DNA of 12,789 bases from JBHEMK01 sp046262635 (GTDB lineage Bacteria > Actinomycetota > Thermoleophilia > Gaiellales > Gaiellaceae), in the NCBI GenBank assembly GCA_046262635.1, contig JBHEMK010000033.1, positions 1 through 12,789 of the forward strand. Reading direction: 5' to 3'. Each line of letters opens with the position of its first letter. The first letter of the stretch is position 1. The position numbers and the translations under genes were made by a program. Shown one piece after another: positions 1 through 9,167 of this stretch. Below the pieces are notes generated by a model. That model searched no databases. It saw only the letters and a list, made by a program, of their open reading frames with translations, and had not been told where the DNA came from.

Positions 1-1
1 C

Positions 2-1846
2 TGCGAGGAATTACCGGCTTCGGCCTGCCGGGAGGCGGAGGTGCAGCTCCACGCCCTCTGCCGGTCGCACCTCGGCGTCGAGCCGGCGGCCGTGTACGTC
101 GGCCCGCGGCGCTTGGCCCTGCTCGCCGACGACGTTCCGGCCGAGCCGCCTGTGCGGTGGCTGAAGGGCCCGCCTGTGAGCCTCCGGGCACAGGCCGCCG
201 CGGGCTTCGCCAAGCGGTACGGCGTTTCCGTCGACGAGCTCGAGGAGCGCGACGGATTCCTCGGCGCCAGCGTGGCCGGGCAGCGTCTGCCAGAGCGCCT
301 AGCGGCGATCGTCGGCGGCTTCTCCTTCGGCAAGTCGATGGTCTGGCAGGCGGGCGGCCCGCGCTTCTCGCGTCCCGTTCGCTGGCTGTGCGCCAAACTG
401 GGCGACGAGACAATCGAGGTGCCGGCGGCCGGGATCCGGGCGACTGGCGGCCGGACGTACGGCCATCGCTTCACTTGCGACGGTCCGGCGGAGGTGCTGT
501 CGGCGGAGGCCTACCTCGCCACCCTGCGCTCGCTCGGCGTCGAGCCGGATCAGCGGGAGCGGGAGCGCGTGATCCGCGAAGGCCTCGACACCCTCGGCTG
601 CTGGAGCGACCCGGCGGGCAAGCTGGCCGAGGTCGTCCATCTCGTCGAGTTGCCCATCGTGCTCGAGGGTCGGTTCGACGACCGATTCCTGCAACTCCCG
701 CCGCGCGTCGTCGAGACCGCGATGCAGTCCCACCAGCGGTACTTCCCGCTCGGCGGCAACCGCTTCGCATTCGTGGCGAACGGCGGTGACCCTGCCGCTG
801 TGCGGACCGGCAACGAGCGGATCCTCGAGGGACGGCTCGACGACGCAAGCTTCACGTTCGAGCGCGACCTGACGGTCGGGATCGAGCAGCTCGCTGAACG
901 GCTCGGCTCGATCACGTTCTTCGCCGGGGCGGGGTCGTTCGCCGACAAGACCGCGCGGCTCGGCGCCCTCGCGGCCGAACTCGGCGGTGGCGAGGCGACG
1001 CGTGAGGCCGCACGGCTTGCCAAGGCCGACCAGGCGGCGGAGCTCGTGCGGGAGTTCCCCGATCTCGAGGGGCATATCGGGGGCGAGTATGCGCGGGCTG
1101 CCGGCTATCCCGAGGCAGTGTGCGCTGCGATTGACGAGCAGTACCTCCCCGAGGGCCCGGACTCCCCGGTCCCCGCGACCGAAGCGGGTCGAATCCTCGC
1201 AGCGGCCGACAAGATCGACAATCTCCGCGTCGCGTTCGAGCTGGGGAAACGACCGAGCGGGTCGCGTGACCCGTTCGGTCTGCGCCGCGCCGCGATTGGC
1301 CTGTGCCGTCTCGCCGTCGAGGGCGGTCTGGCAATCCGGCTGGAGCTCCTCGGAGACGAGGTGGTCGAGTTCGTGCTCGAGCGGCTTGAGGGTGTGCTGG
1401 AGATTCCCCTCGAGTTCACGCGCGCAGCGCGCGGTTCCGGCGCCGGTGAGCTGCGCGGAGTGGCGCGGCTGGCGGAGGCGCTCGCGGGGTTGCCGGACGA
1501 CGAGCTGGGGCCGCTCCACACGGCCTACACGCGTGCGAGCCGGCTTGCCGCAAACGCGAACGGCGCAGGCAGCCTCGACCCCGCCCTCCTCACCGAGCCC
1601 GCCGAGCGGGAGGTCGCGGACGCGGTGGCGAAGGCCGATGCCTGCATTCGAGCGGCGCTCGAGGCGGGCGAGCTCTCCGCCGCCCTGGCCGCCGGCGCGG
1701 AGCTCGGCCCGCTGCTCGACCGCTTCTTCGCTGAGGTGCTCGTGATGGCGGAGGACGACGCGGTCAGGGCGAACCGCCTGCGGTTGCTGCGGGATGCTCG
1801 GGACGCGCTCGGTCTGCTCGGCGATTTCTCACAGATCCCCCGCTAG
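2..1846 (+). CDS. glyS: Glycyl-tRNA synthetase beta subunit, 5'-truncated by window edge
   Basis: This is the beta subunit of the alpha2beta2 bacterial glycyl-tRNA synthetase, which charges tRNA-Gly in the cytoplasm; GlyQ carries the aminoacylation core. The frame is open from base 2 and begins with CEELPASACREAE, which matches the very N-terminus of GlyS (usually preceded by about ten residues). The true start therefore lies just upstream and the GTG at 41 is internal. Further family landmarks are HQRYFPL (about 731-751), an HD-like region with AKADQAAELVREFPDLEGH, then AADKIDNLRVAFELGKRPSG and DPFGLRRAAIGL, and a C-terminal anticodon-binding helical domain ending DALGLLGDFSQIPR. The visible 614 residues plus the missing start are a little shorter than the roughly 690 of E. 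coli GlyS. glyQ would be expected immediately upstream. The sequence looks intact and functional. Confidence 0.96.
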   Translation, partial: CEELPASACREAEVQLHALCRSHLGVEPAAVYVGPRRLALLADDVPAEPPVRWLKGPPVSLRAQAAAGFAKRYGVSVDELEERDGFLGASVAGQRLPERLAAIVGGFSFGKSMVWQAGGPRFSRPVRWLCAKLGDETIEVPAAGIRATGGRTYGHRFTCDGPAEVLSAEAYLATLRSLGVEPDQRERERVIREGLDTLGCWSDPAGKLAEVVHLVELPIVLEGRFDDRFLQLPPRVVETAMQSHQRYFPLGGNRFAFVANGGDPAAVRTGNERILEGRLDDASFTFERDLTVGIEQLAERLGSITFFAGAGSFADKTARLGALAAELGGGEATREAARLAKADQAAELVREFPDLEGHIGGEYARAAGYPEAVCAAIDEQYLPEGPDSPVPATEAGRILAAADKIDNLRVAFELGKRPSGSRDPFGLRRAAIGLCRLAVEGGLAIRLELLGDEVVEFVLERLEGVLEIPLEFTRAARGSGAGELRGVARLAEALAGLPDDELGPLHTAYTRASRLAANANGAGSLDPALLTEPAEREVADAVAKADACIRAALEAGELSAALAAGAELGPLLDRFFAEVLVMAEDDAVRANRLRLLRDARDALGLLGDFSQIPR

Positions 1847-1853
1847 CCCCGAC

Positions 1854-1888
1854 GAGCGATCGTCCGTCGGGCCGAGCGGCGATCGCTC
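1854..1888 (+). terminator. Strong hairpin just after glyS, candidate terminator
   Basis: A perfect 9-bp inverted repeat, GAGCGATCG (1854-1862) and CGATCGCTC (1880-1888), starts 8 bases after the glyS stop. CCG (64-66) and CGG (77-79) in 1863-1879 can extend the stem past a one-base bulge. No T-run follows (the next bases are mostly C), so this is a hairpin-only terminator or 3'-end stabiliser rather than a classic intrinsic terminator. It is palindromic, so it could act on either strand. Confidence 0.5.
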
Positions 1889-2403
1889 CCCTGCCGGCGA
1901 CCGGACTGGGCAGAGCCGACGAGCCGGCGTCGGGACGTATCCGACACGCGACTCCCCGATCCCGAGGCTCCCGATGTGGCCCAAGTCCCCGGCAGTCGCG
2001 GCGCCCGAGCGCGCGGGAGTTCGTTTCGCGTCCAGCCGTACAACCGCCAAGCGGCGTCCGACGGGCTCGGAGGCCGTCGAGCAGCTCGGGCCCGAGCCCA
2101 CGCCGCCCCTTCGAAACGGGCGTCACCGCGATCGAGTAGGCCGGCGATCGTGCTCGACCGGTGCGGCTCGATGTGAAGGCTCTCGCACGCGGGCGGCGAT
2201 GGCAGGCCAGGATCGACCGCGTGGTCATCGGTTCGCTGCCCGGGGCGATCAGCCCCGCTTGGCCTGCGGCGCGGCCGGCCCATGTACCTCGACGCCCCTG
2301 CCCTCGGGTACGACGATCAACGTCAACGCAGGCCCCGAGATCGAACCCGACCCAGGTGACGCCGTCACCCTCACCGCGCGAAAGCCACGGCCGGGTCGCG
2401 CGG
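1889..2403. other. Long intergenic stretch, possibly decayed coding sequence
   Basis: More than 500 bases between glyS and the PPDK regulator hold no gene I can recognise. On the plus strand, segments with G/C-rich third codon positions appear in different frames: about 1974-2135 (frame of the downstream gene), 2161-2250 (another frame, starting GTG, reading MRLDVKALARGRRWQ) and 2283-2385 (frame of the downstream gene again, reading INVNAGPEIEPDPGD then AVTLTA). The last resembles the start of a PKD-type Ig fold. This patchwork suggests a degraded gene with several frameshifts, but random open frames are common at this G+C. No tRNA or convincing riboswitch was seen. Confidence 0.3.
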
Positions 2404-2409
2404 TAGGGT
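2404..2409 (+). promoter_or_regulatory. TANNNT -10-like element for the PPDK regulator
   Basis: TAGGGT ends 8 bases before the ATG at 2418, and no Shine-Dalgarno lies between them. This is the spacing expected when transcription starts at or next to the start codon (leaderless mRNA), which is common in Actinobacteria. I see no good -35 hexamer. The assignment is inference from pattern and spacing, supported by similar arrangements elsewhere in the window. Confidence 0.45.
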
Positions 2410-2417
2410 CCCCGGGG

Positions 2418-3251
2418 ATGGCCTCCAGACCGCCCGTCGAGCTCCACGTCGTCTCCGACGCCACGGGTGAGACCGCAGCGCGGCTCGTGCAGGCGCTCGA
2501 GGCACAGTTCCCAGACCAGGAGTTCGTCGAGATCCGCCATCCCCGGGTCGAGTCCGAGGACGACCTCCACCTGGCCGTCAACCGCATGAAGGGCCGTCCG
2601 GCGGTCGTGGTCTACACGCTGGTCGCGCCGGAGATGCGCGAGGTGATGCGCGCGCTCTGCCGTCGCGCCAAGCTCCACTACTGCGACCTACTCGGCCACC
2701 CGATCGAGGCCGTCGCACGCGTCTCCGGAATGGCGGCGAAGATGACGCCCGGGTCGCGCCCGCCGCTGAACTCGGCCTACTTCAAGCGAATGGAGGCGAT
2801 CGAGTTCGCGGTCAAGTTCGATGACGGTGTCGGCCGTGGGCTCCACGATGCCGACATCGTGCTCGTCGGCGTCTCCCGCACGTCCAAGACGCCCCTCTCG
2901 ATCTACCTCGGGTACCTTGGACACAAGGTCGCCAATGTCCCGATCGTCAAGGGGATCGAGCCGCCGAAGGAGCTGTTCGAGATCGTCGTCGCGAAGGTCG
3001 TCGGCCTGACGATCGACGCGAGCCGCCTGCTCGAGATCCGCCGCGTCCGGGTCCGCGCCATGGGTGCCGGCTCGCGGAATCGTCGCTACACGGAGCTCGC
3101 CGAAATCTACGAGGAACTCGAGCAGGCCACCGCCGTTCACAGGCGGCTCGGCTGCCCGGTGATCGACATCTCCGAGCTTTCGATTGAGGAGACAGCCCAC
3201 CGCATCCTGCGTGTGGTCGAGGATCGCAAGCACGAAGCGAGCGCCGTCTGA
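2418..3251 (+). CDS. Pyruvate,phosphate dikinase regulatory protein (DUF299/PpsR family)
   Basis: This is a bifunctional serine/threonine kinase and Pi-dependent phosphorylase of the PF03618 family. It inactivates PPDK (or PEP synthase) by ADP-dependent phosphorylation of the Thr near the catalytic His, and reverses this with phosphate. The 277-residue protein begins MASRPPVELHVVSDATGETA, the typical start of the family. It carries the P-loop-like motif GVSRTSKT at residues 151-158, followed by PLSIYLGYLGHKVANVPIV, and ends in the usual helical tail with CPVIDISELSIEETA. The frame stays open far upstream, but the upstream residues look unlike the family, so the ATG at 2418 is chosen. Its likely target, PPDK, is encoded at 4722-7328. 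The two are normally neighbours; here a small gene and an opposing hydrolase gene separate them. Whether the partner is PPDK or PEP synthase is decided by the neighbouring PPDK gene, not by this sequence. Confidence 0.95.
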   Translation: MASRPPVELHVVSDATGETAARLVQALEAQFPDQEFVEIRHPRVESEDDLHLAVNRMKGRPAVVVYTLVAPEMREVMRALCRRAKLHYCDLLGHPIEAVARVSGMAAKMTPGSRPPLNSAYFKRMEAIEFAVKFDDGVGRGLHDADIVLVGVSRTSKTPLSIYLGYLGHKVANVPIVKGIEPPKELFEIVVAKVVGLTIDASRLLEIRRVRVRAMGAGSRNRRYTELAEIYEELEQATAVHRRLGCPVIDISELSIEETAHRILRVVEDRKHEASAV

Positions 3252-3264
3252 GTCGCGAGCTCTC

Positions 3265-3273
3265 GGAGAAAGG
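3265..3273 (+). promoter_or_regulatory. Ribosome binding site for the 49-residue membrane peptide
   Basis: The purine-rich run GGAGAAAGG lies just before the GTG at 3278; its GGAG core is 9 bases from the start. It sits in the short gap after the upstream gene's stop and is the main evidence that 3278 is a real start. Confidence 0.6.
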
Positions 3274-3277
3274 CTGG

Positions 3278-3427
3278 GTGCCTCTGCGCTACTGGGCGCT
3301 CTGGTGGACGATCCTCGGCGCGGCCCTGCTGCTCTTCTACGTGATCCTGACACCGGTCTGGATGGGCCTCCGCGCCGCGGCATGGCTCGCAGACAGACGG
3401 GCGCGGCGAAGGCGCGGCTCAAGCTAA
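3278..3427 (+). CDS. Small single-pass membrane protein, 49 residues, unknown function
   Basis: I do not recognise this gene. A GTG with a good ribosome binding site opens 49 codons ending in TAA. The peptide starts MPLRYWALWWTILGAA, continues through one hydrophobic helix (about residues 6-30, rich in W, L, V and I), then an amphipathic stretch, and ends in an Arg-rich tail (RRARRRRGSS). The basic tail predicts a cytoplasmic C-terminus by the positive-inside rule. It starts 26 bases after the PPDK regulator and is probably cotranscribed with it. Its stop overlaps the stop of the opposing hydrolase gene by four bases (CTAA, 3424-3427). The frame is also open a short way upstream, so a slightly longer form is possible. 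It may be easily missed because of its size. Confidence 0.6.
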   Translation: MPLRYWALWWTILGAALLLFYVILTPVWMGLRAAAWLADRRARRRRGSS

Positions 3428-4695
3428 ATGTCGACCGCGAGCGTGGCCCAGCCAAAATCGGCCGCGCCGACCGGGTCGCCGCAGATCGGGTCGTAGAACT
3501 CGTTGAAGCCCTCGCGCTCGACGAGCGCCCGCGAGCGGCAGGCGAGCTCGTCGGCCTCCCTCTGGTAGCCGTGGCGTCGAAGCCCCAGCGCGAGGAACCA
3601 GTTCGTGTTCATCGAGCATGGGCCGCGCCAGATGAGCCGCACGCCCCAGACGTGGCTGTTCCGGTTGAAGCTCGGCTCGCTGCGGGCAACGGACGCGACC
3701 GGGTGCGGCGTCCAGAACAGGCGCTCGTCGGTCAGCCGCTCGACGAGGCGGCTGGAGACCTCGCGCGGCAGGTCGGGGAGGAGCAATGGCAGCAGCGAGA
3801 TGACGGTCCACCTGGTCATGCGCTTCTCGCCGCGACCAACGAGATTGAAGAAGAGACCGGCGCGCTCGTCCCAGCAGCGCTCCAGCAGCGCAGCGGTCAC
3901 ACGGTCGGCCGTCCGGGTCGCCCACACGGCGAGCTCGGAGTCACCCGAGGCCGTCGCAAGCCGTGCGAGCGCGCGCAGGCCGTCGCCGTAGATCGAGTTG
4001 ACCAGGACGTCCTCGTGATGGTGGTCGGTCAGCCGGAAGATGCGATCGAGATCGAAGCCGAGCACCTTGTTGACCAGCTCGCCCCAGCGGGCGTAGACGT
4101 AGATCGAGAACGGATCACGGAAGTGGAGCCCGGCCGGCTCGCCGTAGACGGGGCTGTAGTCGATCCCGCTCTCGAACTGCGCGACGATCGAGATCAGGCC
4201 GTCGCCATCGGGGTCGCGCTCACGCGCTAGGTACCGGTAGAAGGCTGCGACCGCCGGGAGCGCCTCCTCGGCGAAGGCGCCGCCGATTCGCTCCACCGCC
4301 TGCGCCAGGACCGGCGGCTGGACGTACTCCGTCGTCAGGGGCCGTCGCAGGAGCGGGACTCCGCGGCTCTCGAGGTAATGCCACACGGGCCGCACCGACA
4401 CGCGCTGCTGGTCCCAGAAGACGACGTGCGGGACGAAGCCGTTGGTGCGCTGCCAGGCGAGGAGCCCCCGCAGCTCGTCGGCCGCCCGCTCCGGGTCGAA
4501 GCGCGACCAGACGATCGCGTGGAAGCACGAGTCCCAGAACCACTGGAACGGATAGAGGTTGCCCGCCGGGACGCTGAATCGATAGGTGAGGCCGTCTTTG
4601 TCGGCTCTGCGGGTGTTCGCTTCGAGCACATCGCGAGCCCGGTCGTCCAGCTCCCGGTTCTGGGTTCTGCCCTGCGCCGGGATTCGGTCTTCCAT
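3424..4695 (-). CDS. GH63-like glycoside hydrolase (mannosylglycerate/glucosylglycerate hydrolase type)
   Basis: This 423-residue protein is an (alpha/alpha)6-barrel glycosidase of the MGH1-like/GH63 group, whose characterised bacterial members release glycerate from mannosylglycerate or glucosylglycerate. Landmarks are WFWDSCFHAIVWSRFD (52-67), EYVQPPVLAQAV (123-134), FESGIDYSP (174-182), IWRGPCSMNTNWFLALGLRRHGY in 355-377, and GFNEFYDPICGDPVG (396-410). In the Thermus mannosylglycerate hydrolase the acid/base pair is an Asp in a similar SGxD context and a late Glu; D179 and E399 are the likely equivalents here (inference). There is no signal peptide, so it is probably cytoplasmic. The start ATG lies 26 bases from the divergent ppdK start and has no Shine-Dalgarno. 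Substrate cannot be read from the sequence; trehalase-like or other alpha-glucoside activity is possible. Confidence 0.85.
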   Translation of the reverse strand: MEDRIPAQGRTQNRELDDRARDVLEANTRRADKDGLTYRFSVPAGNLYPFQWFWDSCFHAIVWSRFDPERAADELRGLLAWQRTNGFVPHVVFWDQQRVSVRPVWHYLESRGVPLLRRPLTTEYVQPPVLAQAVERIGGAFAEEALPAVAAFYRYLARERDPDGDGLISIVAQFESGIDYSPVYGEPAGLHFRDPFSIYVYARWGELVNKVLGFDLDRIFRLTDHHHEDVLVNSIYGDGLRALARLATASGDSELAVWATRTADRVTAALLERCWDERAGLFFNLVGRGEKRMTRWTVISLLPLLLPDLPREVSSRLVERLTDERLFWTPHPVASVARSEPSFNRNSHVWGVRLIWRGPCSMNTNWFLALGLRRHGYQREADELACRSRALVEREGFNEFYDPICGDPVGAADFGWATLAVDI

Positions 4696-4704
4696 CGGGG
4701 ACCG

Positions 4705-4710
4705 AATATC
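4705..4710 (-). promoter_or_regulatory. Candidate -10 element for the hydrolase gene
   Basis: On the minus strand GATATT ends 9 bases before the ATG at 4695. It lacks the first T of the consensus but keeps the important A and final T. It overlaps the opposing ppdK -10 candidate, so one AT-rich patch in the 26-base gap probably serves both genes. No Shine-Dalgarno is present. Confidence 0.35.
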
Positions 4711-4712
4711 AT
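4707..4712 (+). promoter_or_regulatory. Candidate -10 element for ppdK
   Basis: TATCAT lies in the only AT-rich patch of the divergent gap and ends 9 bases before the ATG at 4722. No Shine-Dalgarno intervenes, which fits a leaderless transcript. A -35 box would fall inside the hydrolase gene and none is obvious. Confidence 0.45.
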
Positions 4713-4721
4713 CGTTTGCGC

Positions 4722-7326
<2,605 letters not shown>

Positions 7327-7328
<2 letters not shown>

Positions 7329-7334
7329 GGGGAA
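7327..7334 (+). promoter_or_regulatory. Ribosome binding site for the NlpC/P60 gene
   Basis: AGGGGGAA overlaps the ppdK stop codon and lies 8 bases before the ATG at 7343. This supports translational linkage of the two genes on one mRNA. Confidence 0.5.
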
Positions 7335-7342
7335 CGGGAATC

Positions 7343-8266
7343 ATGTCGGCCTTGCGTCCGATCCGACTCCTCGCCCTGCTGCTGCTCGTGGCCGTCATCG
7401 CCCCGGGCGCCGCGCGCGCCGAGACCGCCGCCGTCGACGTCGCGGTCGCGACGCTCTGGAAAGCGCCAAACCTTGCGCGGGCGATCGACCGCCCCTCGCT
7501 CGACAACCCCGTCGATCCGGACGCGTGGAGCCGCAACCTGGCGACGACGCAGTTGCGTGTCTGGCTCGACTCGCACGTCCAGACGCAGGCGCTCTACGGG
7601 CAGACGGTCGTCGTGCTCGCTCGCATGGGCGCATGGGCGAAGGTCGCGGTGGTCGACGAGCCCGATCCCCAGAACCCGCATGGCTATCCGGGCTGGCTGC
7701 CCGTTTCCCAGTTGCGAAGGGGCTTCAACCACTCCGGCCGCACCGTTGTCGTCGTCGCGCGCACGACTGAGCTGGACGTGCAGGGCCGCACGCTCACGCT
7801 GAGCTACGGAACGAGGCTGCCGCTCGTGCGGTGGTCGGGCGACGTCGCGGTCGTGCGGACGCCGGACGGCGAGGGGACACTCGCGGCCGGCGAGGCGCGC
7901 GAGCCGCTCGTCCCGTCCGGCGCCTCGATCGTGGCCCAGGCCAGGCGATTCCTTGGTGTCCGCTACCTCTGGGGCGGGCTCTCGTCGTGGGGGTTCGACT
8001 GCTCGGGACTCGTCTGGGACGTCTTCCGCGTCCACGGTCTGACGATTCCGCGCGACGCCGATCCGCAGTTCCGCTCGGGTCTTCGCGTGCCGGTAGCCGC
8101 GCTCCGGCCGGGCGACCTCCTCTTCTACGGGACGCAGAGCTATGTGCACCACGTGACGATCTATGCCGGCGGAGGGCGGATGCTCGAGGCGCCCGACTCG
8201 GCCCATCGAGTCAGGCTGGTGCTGGTGCGGTGGGGCGGGCTCGTCGGCGCGCGGCGCTACATCTAG
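7343..8266 (+). CDS. Secreted NlpC/P60 family cell-wall peptidase
   Basis: This is a 307-residue exported cysteine peptidase that probably cuts the gamma-D-Glu-diamino-acid bond in peptidoglycan stem peptides. A signal peptide is clear: basic start, hydrophobic run LLALLLLVAVIA (9-20) and an AxA-type site near PGAARA/ETAA (21-30). Residues about 30-190 look like one or two bacterial SH3-type domains (VLARMGAWAKVAV, GYPGWLPVSQL, LPLVRWSGDVAVV). The C-terminal NlpC/P60 domain starts near 195 with RRFLGVRYLWGG, has the nucleophile C220 in FDCSGLVW and the His H270 in HHVTIYAGGGRMLEAP; H288 may be the third residue. The architecture resembles YkfC-type gamma-D-glutamyl-diamino-acid endopeptidases. 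It follows ppdK by 14 bases, though the functions look unrelated. Its TAG overlaps the stop of the opposing small gene by CTAG at 8263-8266. Confidence 0.92.
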   Translation: MSALRPIRLLALLLLVAVIAPGAARAETAAVDVAVATLWKAPNLARAIDRPSLDNPVDPDAWSRNLATTQLRVWLDSHVQTQALYGQTVVVLARMGAWAKVAVVDEPDPQNPHGYPGWLPVSQLRRGFNHSGRTVVVVARTTELDVQGRTLTLSYGTRLPLVRWSGDVAVVRTPDGEGTLAAGEAREPLVPSGASIVAQARRFLGVRYLWGGLSSWGFDCSGLVWDVFRVHGLTIPRDADPQFRSGLRVPVAALRPGDLLFYGTQSYVHHVTIYAGGGRMLEAPDSAHRVRLVLVRWGGLVGARRYI

Positions 8267-8473
8267 ACCGTCTCGGAAACTCCTCGGAACAGCTTCTTGG
8301 CGAGGTCCTGCACCGTCGCCTCCGGCGTCGGGGAGCCGACCGGGATCAGGATGGACGGCGCTCGTTCCCCAAGCGGCCGAGGATCCCCTGAGGAAGCCCA
8401 TCGGCGCGGGGGAGTCGGTCAGCGTCCCGAGCCGGCGGCGCGGAGCGACGCGAGCAGAGAGCGACTCGCGCAT
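8263..8473 (-). pseudogene. Small minus-strand gene with an apparent single frameshift, unknown function
   Basis: I do not recognise this gene. Reading from the ATG at 8473, the frame (MRESLSARVAPRRRL then GTLTDSPAPMGFLRG) has G/C-rich third positions until about 8365. From there the frame one base further on takes over with G/C-rich third positions, reading PSILIPVGSPTPEATVQDLA then KKLFRGVSETV and a TAG at 8263-8265. That second frame has no usable start of its own. Span 211 bases = 70 codons plus one, so one extra base would explain it; runs of four C at 8367-8370 or 8385-8388 are natural places. Removing one gives a protein of about 69 residues. It follows the DUF421 gene by 49 bases on the same strand. 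It could be a true pseudogene, an assembly error or a programmed frameshift. Only a weak AGG precedes the ATG. Confidence 0.45.
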
Positions 8474-8522
8474 GTCGGACCTAGCGGAGGGGCGTCCCCG
8501 TTCTGATCACGCGTCGCCGCGG

Positions 8523-9059
8523 TCACGCACGGCCGAGGCGGCGCTCGAGCTCGTCCAGCCTCTTCAGCACGTCCTCGATTCCCGGCTTCGCCTTGGGCCT
8601 TGCGTTCAGCACCCCCTCGGGCTCGATCTCGAGCTCCTCGAGATCCGAGAGCTCCATGCCCTGGTGACGGACCGCGACGATGAGCTCCAGCTCGGTGATC
8701 GCCTCGCGGCGGAGGGCAGCGACGTCGACGCGGCCGTTCCTGTAGAGCATCGTCGGCGAGCCCTGCAACAGGCGAGTGACCATGGGGTGGAGGAAGGTCA
8801 AACGGACCAGGATCCAGTTCAGCGCGAGCAGGATCGCAGCACCGAGAAGGCCGCCTGTGAGGGAGGTGTCGTTGCCGATGATGGCGTTCTGGACTACGTT
8901 CGAGAGCAGCAGGAGCACGACGAAGTCGAACGAGTTAAGCGACGCGAGCGAGCGCTTCCCCGCCACGCGGATGAGAAAGAGGATCGCCGCGTAGACGACC
9001 GCGGTCCTGACGGCCTTCTCGGCGACCGGGATGCCCAGGTGCCAGACGCCGTGCCACAT
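8523..9059 (-). CDS. DUF421 (YetF-type) membrane protein
   Basis: This 178-residue protein belongs to the DUF421/YetF family, inner-membrane proteins of poorly defined function, some linked to spore germination or stress in Bacillus. It starts MWHGVWHLGIPVAEKAVRT, which is the family's usual opening. Three hydrophobic segments follow (about 17-34, 44-62 and 67-88) with the family motifs RVAGKRSLASLNSFDFVVLL and SNVVQNAIIGNDTSLTGG. The soluble C-terminal domain holds GSPTMLYRNGRVDVAALRRE and ELIVAVRHQGMELSDLEELE, and the tail (PGIEDVLKRLDELERRLGRA) is a short charged helix that may form a coiled coil. It lies 108 bases after the rhomboid gene on the same strand, so an operon is possible. I see no clear ribosome binding site. 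Confidence 0.93.
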   Translation of the reverse strand: MWHGVWHLGIPVAEKAVRTAVVYAAILFLIRVAGKRSLASLNSFDFVVLLLLSNVVQNAIIGNDTSLTGGLLGAAILLALNWILVRLTFLHPMVTRLLQGSPTMLYRNGRVDVAALRREAITELELIVAVRHQGMELSDLEELEIEPEGVLNARPKAKPGIEDVLKRLDELERRLGRA

Positions 9060-9144
9060 GCTGCGCAGTTCGCCGCGCGGCGCACGCCGTCCTGCCCGTA
9101 CACCTTTTGTTCTGAGTTTCGGCGGTTCAGCGGGACGACGCGAG

Positions 9145-9159
9145 GGCGGCGCTCCCGCC
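9145..9159 (-). terminator. Weak GC hairpin after the rhomboid gene
   Basis: GGCGG (9145-9149) and CCGCC (9155-9159) form a 5-bp stem with a five-base loop a few bases beyond the rhomboid stop on the minus strand. No T-run follows. It could reduce read-through into the DUF421 gene, but a stem this short is frequent by chance in GC-rich DNA. Confidence 0.2.
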
Positions 9160-9167
9160 GGGTAGCG

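Noticed and set aside
41..43. GTG at 41 as the glyS start
   Set aside because: The residues encoded before it (CEELPASACREAE) are the conserved GlyS N-terminus, so the gene starts outside the window.
299..1519. 406-codon minus-strand open frame opposite glyS
   Set aside because: Mirror frame of a strongly recognised gene; no family resemblance.
1794..2417. N-terminal extension of the PPDK regulator (open frame of 485 codons)
   Set aside because: The family starts at the equivalent of 2418; the upstream residues are Arg/Pro/Ser-rich, overlap the glyS end and show no coherent domain.
4716..4721. TTG at 4716 as the ppdK start
   Set aside because: It adds only two residues not seen at the family start, has no better ribosome binding site, and the ATG at 4722 fits the -10 spacing.
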